Below the pieces are notes generated by a model, which was not told the origin of the DNA, did not search any database, and saw only the letters and a list, made by a program, of their open reading frames with translations. DNA of 10,999 bases from an uncultured Collinsella sp. GTDB taxonomy: Bacteria > Actinomycetota > Coriobacteriia > Coriobacteriales > Coriobacteriaceae. This document shows, piece after piece, positions 5,361 through 10,999 of the stretch; position 1 is the first letter of the stretch, and each line of letters starts with the position of its first letter. Where the stretch lies: the NCBI GenBank assembly GCA_938023705.1, contig CALJDJ010000092.1:1-10999 (forward strand). Reading direction: 5' to 3'. A program made the translations under genes and the position numbers.

Positions 5361-5425
5361 GTTTGGGCGTTTCAGTAGCGGCGTTCAACACCAAAAGCCC
5401 TATTCCCAGCAGGAAAAGCGCCAAC
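5361..5425 (-). pseudogene. Relic resembling the 3' end of a sortase-anchored protein gene
   Basis: The minus strand reads LALFLLGIGLLVLNAATE, which parallels the membrane tail LLFLLGTVFLVTARLC of the surface protein ending at 7847. The DNA is also alike (CTTTTCCTG, then TGGGAA), and the similarity continues into the adjoining foldback repeat. No LPxT motif or upstream coding region is left. It is bounded on its other side by a fragment of an MNT gene, so it looks like a junction left by deletion or recombination. Confidence 0.5.
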
Positions 5426-5444
5426 AAGGGGCATCAAAGCGATC

Positions 5445-5535
5445 GATACGAAAGAGACAAACAGATATGCCTCGCGGACATCGCAGCGGAGCAGTATGCG
5501 GGAAACGGCGTAGACATGTCGGCAAGCGGAACCAT
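5445..5535 (-). pseudogene. Broken 5' fragment of a second MNT gene
   Basis: ATG at 5535 begins a frame MVPLADMST that parallels MITLTDISS of the intact MNT gene. After a one-base deletion relative to that gene, the alternative frame reads LRCDVREAYLFVSF, matching LPRYDVREAYLFGSF. The DNA similarity ends at about 5450, before the metal-binding Asp residues, so the product would be dead. It starts 9 bases after the stop of the RloB gene. Homology is seen by direct comparison of the two stretches in this window. Confidence 0.75.
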
Positions 5536-5544
5536 GCCTTAATT

Positions 5545-6219
5545 CTACTTACCGATAATACCGGCGCCCTTAAGTACCTTCTCGACCGCTATCCAAAGAT
5601 CCGTCGCGGGGTTGTCCAGGCAGTAGCGATACGTGCAGTGCTCGGCGAAGCGGTGTCCGTCAGCCTCGTTGGCCTCCGCTATCCTCTTGGCACGTGCGAC
5701 CGCCGCCACGACGTCATCAATCGTTAGCTGTCCGAGCGCTCTCTTGAAGTTGTCCTCGTGCTTGTACTCATCGAGGTCCTGATAGCTCTCGCCGAACTCC
5801 CTGTTCACGAGCCTCAGGTACCCAGTCCTGTGGTTGAGCGGGGCGCGCATGTCGAGCTTGTGCAGCAGGATCCACAGTTCAAAAGTGAAGTTCGAGTACG
5901 CGTTCATGTACTTGACGCCGCGGCCGAGCTTGCCCGCGTCGCGCATTCGCTTAAGCGTGTCCTGGGTCTGCCTTACGTGCAGTTCGCTCTCGTCCTCCAG
6001 GTCAAAGACATGCCAGACATCGGCCTTCCCAACGACGTTTAGACTCTTCGCACGCTTGAGCGGGTTCTTCTCGACCTTAACGTCGAAGGCAACCCTCCTC
6101 GTCGCCCGCGGGTCGGCGTTGACGACGTCACGGAGCCACTCAAGGTACCACTTCTCGGTCTCGCCCTCCACGGAGAACCAGTACTTGTCCGCCTGCCTCC
6201 TACTTGCCATCGGCGTCAT
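5545..6219 (-). CDS. RloB-family protein (AbiLii-like), TOPRIM-like nuclease partner
   Basis: This 224-residue protein matches the RloB family. It has VEGETEKWYLEWL at about 17-29, with the conserved Glu of a TOPRIM-like fold, then WHVFDLEDE at about 69-77 supplying the acidic DxxD pair, and NFTFELWILLHK at 110-121, a family hallmark. RloB proteins accompany ATPases of the RloA/AbiLi type. They are presumed effectors, probably nucleases, in abortive-infection-like phage defence. The frame overlaps the ATPase gene by 20 bases if started at 6219, or by 11 if at the second ATG (6210). Upstream GAGGAG or GGGGGA favours neither strongly. Length and motifs look intact. The effector activity is inferred from the family. 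Confidence 0.87.
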   Translation of the reverse strand: MTPMASRRQADKYWFSVEGETEKWYLEWLRDVVNADPRATRRVAFDVKVEKNPLKRAKSLNVVGKADVWHVFDLEDESELHVRQTQDTLKRMRDAGKLGRGVKYMNAYSNFTFELWILLHKLDMRAPLNHRTGYLRLVNREFGESYQDLDEYKHEDNFKRALGQLTIDDVVAAVARAKRIAEANEADGHRFAEHCTYRYCLDNPATDLWIAVEKVLKGAGIIGK

Positions 6220-7534
6220 CCCCCATCAGCTCCTCGAACACTGGGGAAAAGTCGATGTCCTCGATGGCACCGTAGCGGCTTATAAAGTAGTTCTTCATGT
6301 AGTCGTCCCCTTTACGCACGCCGGACGGCCCCGAGGTGCCGAAGTCGGACAGCGCATAGCAGGTGCTGCCGCCCGTCTCTCGATCGCGCTCCACGAATTT
6401 GATCTCATCACGGCGAAACACATTGCCGTTGAGGAACACCGGGTTGTGGGTGTTGAAGACCAGCTGGGCGCCGTGCCTGTTAATGTCGTCATTATGGAAC
6501 ACGTTCACAATGCTCATGAGCGCCATGGGATGGATGGACGCATCGAACTCGTCCACCACCAACGTTCCTCCCGTTGCGATGGCTTGTGCAACCAGCGGGA
6601 ACAAGTTGACAAAACGCACCGTTCCATAAGACTCGTAGTCCTCAGCGGGCACCGCGCGCACCAGGTTGCCCTCGGCGTCGGCAAAGATCGAGCTAAGCCT
6701 GGGCGTGCTCTCGCCCTCAGGCACCACAAAGCCCAGCGCATTGGAGCTGACGCCGAACTCTTTGGCGGCGGCGTTAATCGTCTCGTTGATGTAGACGGCC
6801 TTGTCCGGGAGCCCCGCCCCCTGCACCGTTTTTAGTCTGTCGGCACGGTACACGACAGTGAGCCCACGGTCGAACCACCCGGTGACGCGCGCGCTGAGCC
6901 TGGGGCTGACAATCTGCCTGAAGCCGTTGGTCAGGAACAGCTCGTCTCGGCTGAAGCCAGATATGAATTTAATCGCAGCCGCTTTGTTCTCCCGAAACGC
7001 GTCGGAAAGCTGTTCTGCAAGCATTCCAGAGTCCAAATCGCCGAGGTTAACTGTCTCCAAGTATCGGTCAAAAACGACCTTCTCGTTCACCAGCAGCGAC
7101 TCGCGCACGATCGCCCTGTCGTACGACAAGTCCATAAAGGCACCCAGGTCTACCTTCAGGTCATACTCGAACAGGTCCCCTCCCTCGAAGAAGCGGATTC
7201 CGAAGGACACGGGCTTGGGGTCGGCGAGGCCACTGTTGGGGATGAACGACAGGTCGAACGCCGCGCGGTCGGGGGACGTCATGGTCTCGGCATCGCGAAC
7301 GTTGCCGCGAAGCACGATGTGCTTCAACGTGTCCAGAGCTCCGATTATCGCCGTTTTACCCGCTGCGTTGGGGCCGTAGACGACTGCGGACGAGAGACCC
7401 TTATAGGCCTTCCTGCCGACCTTTTGTACGTGGAGGCTGTAGTCCAACCCCTTCTGCTTAGGGGCCGCCTCCATTGAGAAAGTGGCCCTATCCGCGAACG
7501 ACTTGTAGTTCTCTATACTGAATTCAAGAAGCAT
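6200..7534 (-). CDS. AAA ATPase of the RloA/AbiLi type
   Basis: This 444-residue ABC-like/SMC-like AAA ATPase starts LLEFSIENYKSFADRATFSM, the usual opening of this family. It carries Walker A GPNAAGKT at 54-61, a signature-like SYGTVRF at about 302-308, Walker B TLVVDEFD at 324-331 and the switch NTHNP at 361-365. Such ATPases sense phage infection and control the RloB-type partner; related two-gene systems are AbiL and, more distantly, PARIS and OLD-like pairs. It starts at ATG 7534 with GGAG 5 bases before, and is preceded by a consensus-like promoter. It forms a two-gene operon with the overlapping RloB gene. All motifs are intact. The defence role is from established knowledge of the family, and the phage range is unknown. 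Confidence 0.93.
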   Translation of the reverse strand: MLLEFSIENYKSFADRATFSMEAAPKQKGLDYSLHVQKVGRKAYKGLSSAVVYGPNAAGKTAIIGALDTLKHIVLRGNVRDAETMTSPDRAAFDLSFIPNSGLADPKPVSFGIRFFEGGDLFEYDLKVDLGAFMDLSYDRAIVRESLLVNEKVVFDRYLETVNLGDLDSGMLAEQLSDAFRENKAAAIKFISGFSRDELFLTNGFRQIVSPRLSARVTGWFDRGLTVVYRADRLKTVQGAGLPDKAVYINETINAAAKEFGVSSNALGFVVPEGESTPRLSSIFADAEGNLVRAVPAEDYESYGTVRFVNLFPLVAQAIATGGTLVVDEFDASIHPMALMSIVNVFHNDDINRHGAQLVFNTHNPVFLNGNVFRRDEIKFVERDRETGGSTCYALSDFGTSGPSGVRKGDDYMKNYFISRYGAIEDIDFSPVFEELMGDDADGK

Positions 7535-7573
7535 GGAAACTCCGTTTTGTAGAAATTACATTTCCCTCTAAAC

Positions 7574-7602
7574 ATTATAGATCCTAAGCAAACAATTGGT
7601 AA
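7574..7602 (-). promoter_or_regulatory. Promoter of the RloA/RloB-type operon
   Basis: On the minus strand TTACCA (7602-7597) and a perfect TATAAT (7579-7574) are separated by 17 bases. The start would fall near 7567, leaving a 5' leader of about 33 bases with a GGAG ribosome site. The rest of 7603-7708 carries no gene I can support. Confidence 0.75.
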
Positions 7603-7708
7603 TCATTTTGCGAGCTATATGCAGAATGAAATTAGCTTCCTTACTTAACATGTGGCATTGCTCGCAATAGCAGTCCACGCTCGTTCTTGAGCCTCCAATG
7701 GGACATAA

Positions 7709-7835
7709 TTCCGGAAGTGCGTGGAAAATCCGAGAACTGCCGAGCATGCCCAGTTTTGTACCTTCGCGACATGCGGTTTTGATGGCAGAAACGGGTTGTG
7801 GTCGACGAGTTTCGATTTTTCCCCGCACTTCCGAA
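7709..7835 (-). repeat. 127-bp foldback repeat, copy B
   Basis: This is the same length and layout as copy A at 5234-5360. Its ends are inverted: on the minus strand it begins TTCGGAAGTGCGGGGAAAAA and ends as the complement of TTCCGGAAGTGCGTGGAAAA. The shared interior includes CGACCACAACCCGTTT and CAAAACCGCA. It starts 11 bases beyond the stop codon of the surface-protein gene and lies between it and the RloA/RloB promoter. It could serve as a transcription terminator, since a strong long stem follows the gene directly, or be a miniature transposable element. Confidence 0.78.
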
Positions 7836-7846
7836 AAATGAATGTC

Positions 7847-8845
7847 TCAGCAGAGACGTGCGGTGACGAGGAATACCGTTCCCAACAGGAAAAGAAGCGA
7901 GGAAAGCACAGTCCAGTTGTTGTCGACAGTCTTGGGGAGCGTGGGCAGGCTCGCGATTGCGGCCGTGGCCTTAGGCACCGAAGGCGCGGACGTCGTGGTC
8001 TTGACCGTTGTCACGGTCGTCGTTTTTGTCTTGGTCGCAATAGCCGAGGGCTTTACCGCGGGACCTGCTGCTGGCGTGGCCCCGGGCTGCTCGACAGCAG
8101 GATCAGCGCCGGTACTAGACTCACGGATACCATCACCCGGAACGTCATGCGCACCGCTCTCCCCCGCTGGCAAGGTTTCCCTCTCGGGCTCGATCGCTAC
8201 ATGCGCTGCCACGGACCCGTCGGCATCCACCACGCCGCCTGCGCCAAAGGCCCCGCCCGCAGGCGCCACAAAGCGCGCGGATGCAAGCGACCCGCCCAGG
8301 CAGGCGACGCCGCCGTCGGCGCCCGACGCATCCAGCCAGGACGCATCGACGGCAAGCTGCCCAGCCGTGCCACCGCCAGCAACCCCGTCCAGCAGACACA
8401 CGCCATAGGCGCGCACGCCCGCCCCGGAGCCCGCGCCCGCGGCGACAACGCGCCCACCGACTCGAACGGCAAGACCGTCCGCGATCACACCGGCCACCCG
8501 CGCGTCCGCGATGCCGGCGCCGTCGGCCCGCGCGTCGACCTTGCAGCCGTCCACCGCGAGCGTCCCCGACACGTAGATCCCGCACTGCGAGCCCGTGGCC
8601 ACCAGCGACCCGGTACCGCGGAGCGTCAGATCGCCCCACACCTCCATGCCGCACCGCGAGATGTCCACGTCGGGCGCGCTCGTCTCGACAACAGTGTTCT
8701 GCCCGGTCAGCGTCACCACCAGGTCGTCGTCCGCGCCGATGGCCTCGCCCGTGTAGCCGTTAAGCTCCAGGTGGCCGGCATCGGTCCAAGCCCAACCGGG
8801 GCCCGAAACGCCCGGCTCGTAGTACGTGGCGCGGTGACGCATAAT
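7847..8845 (-). pseudogene. 3' part of a sortase-anchored surface protein gene, cut by IS
   Basis: This is an open frame of 332 codons from the IS edge; the first Met is at 8842 but no signal peptide or ribosome site is present. Numbered from that Met, residues 1-215 are Gly/Ala/Val-rich and strand-rich (LVVTLTGQNTVVET, DLTLRGTGSLVATG, GIYVSGTLAVDG), like carbohydrate-binding-type domains of gut surface proteins. Residues 220-300 form a Pro/Thr/Ala cell-wall spanning linker with TKTKTTTVTTVKTTT. The end has LPKTV at 302-306, a hydrophobic segment at 310-327 and a short Arg-containing tail: a sortase signal with Val where Gly is usual. The missing N-terminus lies on the far side of the IS256-family element. 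Function before disruption was probably adhesion or glycan binding; this is inferred. Confidence 0.75.
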
Positions 8846-10181
8846 TTCTTTCGCAAATTGACAACCGCATAGCGGAACACGGCCCGCGCCCCGTCATATG
8901 ATTTCTAGCGGCTAAACAACAAATCAACGACGAAAGGGGCACGGGCCGTGTCTGCGAACATCGTAACAGTCGACGAGGAGTCGCTGCGCAAGGACATAAA
9001 GAATCTGGTGAGGAAGACCGTCGAGGAGACGCTCAACGCGCTGCTCGACGAGGAGGCGTCCGAGCTCGTGGGGGCCGGGCGCTACGAGAGGACGGCGGGC
9101 CGGGAGGCATACCGCAGCGGCCACTACGCGAGAAAGCTCGTCACCGGGGCAGGAGAGGTCGAGCTCAACGTGCCGAAGCTGCGCGGCGCGACCTTCCAGA
9201 CGGCCGTTATCGAGCGCTACCGCAGGCGCGAGACCTCGGTCGAGGAGGCCATCGTCGAGATGTACCTCGCGGGCGTCTCGACCAGGAGAATCGAGGACGT
9301 CTCCGAACTCCTCTGGGGAGCGCCCGTGTCCTCCGGCACCGTCTCCAACCTCAACGAGAAGGCGTTCGCGTCCATCGAGGCCTGGCGCCAGAGGCCGCTC
9401 GAGGGCGATTACCCTTACGTTTTCGTCGACGGCATCTACCTCAAGCGCAGCTGGGGAGGGTCCTACGAGAACGTGGCCGTTCTGGTGGCCATCGGCGTCA
9501 ACTCCACCGGCGACCGGGAGGTCATCGGCTGCGCGGAGGGCTACACCGAGTCGGCGGACTCGTGGCGCGAGTTCCTCTCGTGGCTCAGGGGGCGCGGGCT
9601 CTCCGGCGTGCGGCTCGTCACCGGCGACAAGTGCGCGGGGATGCTCGGTGCGCTCGAGGAGGTGTTCCCCGGGGCACGCTACCAGCGCTGCACGGTCCAC
9701 TTCTACCGAAACGTGTTGGGAAGGGTGCCCGTGACCAGGAGGAAGGCCGTGGCGCGCATGCTGAAGGCGATCCACGCGCAGGAATCGCGCGAGGCGTGCT
9801 CGAGGAAGGTGGCGGAGGTGGCGGACGAGCTGGACGGGATGAGGCTCGGCGCGGCCGCGAGGACGGTGCGCGACGGCTTCTCCGAGACTCTCGCCTACAC
9901 GGACTTCCCGCCGGAGCACTGGCGCAGAATCCGGACTAATAACGGTATCGAGCGCATCAACCGCGAGATCAGGCGGAGGACGAGAGTCGTAGGGACCTTC
10001 CCGGACGGCAACTCGGCCCTGATGCTGGTGACGGCGAGGCTGAAGTACATCGTGGAGCACGAATGGGGCAAGAGGAGGTACCTGGACATGTCGAAGCTGG
10101 AGGAGATGGACGAGCTGAGCAAGAAGGCGGAGGGCTAGAGCAGGGCGGGGCCGAGGCCGCCTCGATCAATTTGCGAAAGAA
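8846..10181 (+). mobile_element. IS256-family insertion sequence
   Basis: This 1336-bp element is bounded by TTCTTTCGCAAATTGA at 8846-8861 and its exact inverted copy at 10166-10181, enclosing a single intact transposase gene. The flanks (CGCATAAT to the left, TCTTGACG to the right) show no 8-9 bp target duplication of the kind IS256 elements normally make. It is inserted antisense into a surface-protein gene. Confidence 0.92.
8948..10138 (+). CDS. IS256-family transposase
   Basis: This 396-residue DDE transposase of the Mutator/IS256 type is full length for the family. The catalytic residues are D161 (FVDGIYLK), D227 (VTGDKCAGM) and E335 (NNGIERINREIRRRT), with the RCTVHFYRNVL segment at 247-257 between. 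It starts at GTG 8948 behind AAAGGGG. It catalyses copy or cut-and-paste movement through the 16-bp terminal repeats. No stop or frameshift is seen, so the element should be active. High-GC codon use gives a long antisense shadow frame (8924-10060), which is not a gene. Confidence 0.97.
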   Translation: MSANIVTVDEESLRKDIKNLVRKTVEETLNALLDEEASELVGAGRYERTAGREAYRSGHYARKLVTGAGEVELNVPKLRGATFQTAVIERYRRRETSVEEAIVEMYLAGVSTRRIEDVSELLWGAPVSSGTVSNLNEKAFASIEAWRQRPLEGDYPYVFVDGIYLKRSWGGSYENVAVLVAIGVNSTGDREVIGCAEGYTESADSWREFLSWLRGRGLSGVRLVTGDKCAGMLGALEEVFPGARYQRCTVHFYRNVLGRVPVTRRKAVARMLKAIHAQESREACSRKVAEVADELDGMRLGAAARTVRDGFSETLAYTDFPPEHWRRIRTNNGIERINREIRRRTRVVGTFPDGNSALMLVTARLKYIVEHEWGKRRYLDMSKLEEMDELSKKAEG

Positions 10182-10368
10182 TCTTGACGGTACCCGTGGC
10201 GCCCGCAATGAGCAGGCTCTCCGCGCCCGCGGCATAAGAAGGCCCGCCCAGCAAAACGCATAGGCAGGCCATGGCAGTAAACAGGATGTAGTGACGGCTA
10301 GTGCGGAACGCGGCAGCAAACATAACCGCTCCGATCTTCGCAAGAGCCAATGGAAGCTGTACCATCAA
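10182..10368 (-). pseudogene. 5' part of the IS-split surface protein gene (signal peptide)
   Basis: From ATG 10365 (or TTG 10368) a frame of about 60 codons has a hydrophobic stretch YILFTAMACLCVLLGG followed by PSYAAGAESLL, like an export signal with a cleavage region. It then reads GATGTVK before entering the IS at 10181. The far side of the IS resumes with ATT ATG CGT in a compatible frame, so the natural reading is K-I-M-R-H-R. Read into the IS it stops after a further 15 codons or so, at 10135. The ribosome site is weak (CAGG). That the two halves were once one gene is an inference from orientation, frame and the logic of signal plus sortase tail. Confidence 0.6.
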
Positions 10369-10600
10369 ATTGCCTGGTAACAGCGGTTATTAGTGTAGCG
10401 AGATCAGGCAACTGGCAATGAAGAAAGCCCGCGATCGATTTCCGAAATTAGGTGTAAATCGTTTTGCCAATCGGTGAAAGGAAGAGATCGAATTCAGCGT
10501 GGGGTCTTAACACGCCACAGATACGTCTTTAGCCTTTACACGCTGTCGCTATATGACATGAGCGTATGCCAGAGTCTGCAACCAGTAGGCTATCCCTTAC
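10369..10600. other. Gene-free interval right of the surface-protein gene
   Basis: I see no gene here. On the minus strand TACACT near 10400-10395 could be a -10 for the surface-protein gene, but no good -35 is spaced correctly. A small imperfect palindrome TAACAGCGGTTA lies at 10379-10390. Confidence 0.4.
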
Positions 10601-10921
10601 CTACAAATCGTAATTCTGCAACGTCGAATACTTGATAAGCGATTGATAGCGGCGGTGCCCCGATCGAACGGCACGCTTGTAAAACTTGATATATTTTTCA
10701 AATCCCTTTTGCACAGCGAATTCATTTCCGCGAAGGGCTTCGAACTCATTCTGGCGCAGGTGCGGACGCGTCTGTTGATCTATGTATTCCGGCCGGTCAA
10801 CTACAACAGCCTTCGAATAATCGATTCCGCATCTATTGTCAGGATCAGTAAAGAAAGCATATGCATGACGAATATGGGACCGAAAGGGGATGGCCCAAAC
10901 ATGCCCCTCAATTTCGACCAA
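10601..10921 (-). CDS. ToxN/AbiQ-TenpN/CptN-like type III toxin, N-terminus damaged
   Basis: The 106 codons from TTG 10921 include GHVWAIPFRSHIRHAYAFFT, GIDYSKAVVVDRPEYID and a C-terminal FEKYIKFYKRAV helix. These are hallmarks I recall for endoribonuclease toxins of the type III class (ToxN, AbiQ, TenpN, CptN), which are silenced by a small repeat RNA. The frame is open upstream to the window edge and clearly still homologous through NRPYIVFLVEIEG (up to about 10946). But no in-frame ATG is available, and a strong hairpin sits where the first 20-30 residues should be. So the annotated start is a placeholder and the gene is probably 5'-truncated. The antitoxin RNA repeats, if present, would lie beyond base 10999. 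Family assignment is by recall. Confidence 0.6.
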   Translation of the reverse strand: MVEIEGHVWAIPFRSHIRHAYAFFTDPDNRCGIDYSKAVVVDRPEYIDQQTRPHLRQNEFEALRGNEFAVQKGFEKYIKFYKRAVRSGHRRYQSLIKYSTLQNYDL

Positions 10922-10971
10922 AAAGACGATATAAGGACGGTTTTGCGGTAGCGCGCAGAGATGTGGTGTAA

Positions 10972-10993
10972 GAGGCGGGGAATGCCCCGCCTC
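10972..10993. other. Strong GC hairpin at the right edge
   Basis: GAGGCGGGG (10972-10980) pairs perfectly with CCCCGCCTC (10985-10993) around an AATG loop. There is no T-run on the minus side. On the plus side the sequence ends 6 bases later without T's. It could be a terminator-like or attenuator hairpin before the toxin gene, as in type III loci, or an intergenic repeat. Confidence 0.6.
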
Positions 10994-10999
10994 CGCCCT

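Noticed and set aside
4891..5427. 178-residue version of the MNT protein starting at 5427
   Set aside because: The added sequence is translation of the surface-tail relic and the foldback repeat; the MNT fold begins at 5160.
5834..6835. 333-codon plus-strand frame across the RloA/RloB genes
   Set aside because: It is a shadow of two well-supported minus-strand genes.
8924..10060. 378-codon minus-strand frame across the transposase
   Set aside because: It is the exact antisense of the intact IS256 transposase, with Arg/Pro/Leu-rich composition typical of shadow frames in high-GC DNA.

Overview
The window looks like accessory DNA from a gut actinobacterium of the Coriobacteriia, most likely Collinsella or a close relative. 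This rests on recalled resemblance of several protein families (the large DUF559-type protein, the DUF3990/Xre pair, the LPxT-anchored surface protein), moderately high GC, and a CCA-encoding tRNA-Val. It is an inference, not a database result. All recognisable genes lie on the minus strand except the transposase of one IS256-family insertion sequence.

Layout, left to right. 1-386 is non-coding, with hairpins and a 134-bp segment bounded by inverted repeats. 387-1540 is one decayed gene for a DUF559-like nuclease protein, broken by an in-frame TAG and a one-base frameshift. 1541-1935 holds no intact gene, but a plus-strand reading-frame remnant with a 12-bp triplet repeat leads into the tRNA-Val(CAC) gene (1936-2010), which has its own terminator and probable promoter. 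2251-4298 is a compact four-gene operon of two stacked toxin-antitoxin-like pairs: DUF3990 (ADP-ribosyltransferase-like) plus an Xre regulator, then a small unknown protein plus a Fic/Doc toxin. Its promoter sits between two copies of a 16-bp palindrome. 4459-4677 is a small unknown gene. 4791-5160 is a MNT nucleotidyltransferase, with an amber codon near its end, followed by what looks like the stump of a HEPN partner. 5234-5535 holds a 127-bp foldback repeat, a fragment resembling a sortase-anchored protein tail, and a second broken MNT gene start. 5545-7534 is an intact two-gene RloA/RloB (AbiL-like) defence operon with a good promoter. 7709-7835 is a second copy of the foldback repeat. 7847-10368 is a sortase-anchored surface-protein gene split by an intact IS256-family element (8846-10181). 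10601-10921 is a toxin of the ToxN/AbiQ/TenpN/CptN type III class, apparently with a damaged N-terminus.

Taken together this is a defence and toxin-antitoxin island beside a tRNA gene, under active decay: at least five modules of the toxin/antiphage type, three or more broken genes, one IS and two copies of a structured repeat. The most distinctive signals are the stacked toxin-antitoxin operon with its paired operator, and the 127-bp foldback repeat that in both copies follows the 3' end of a sortase-tail coding sequence.
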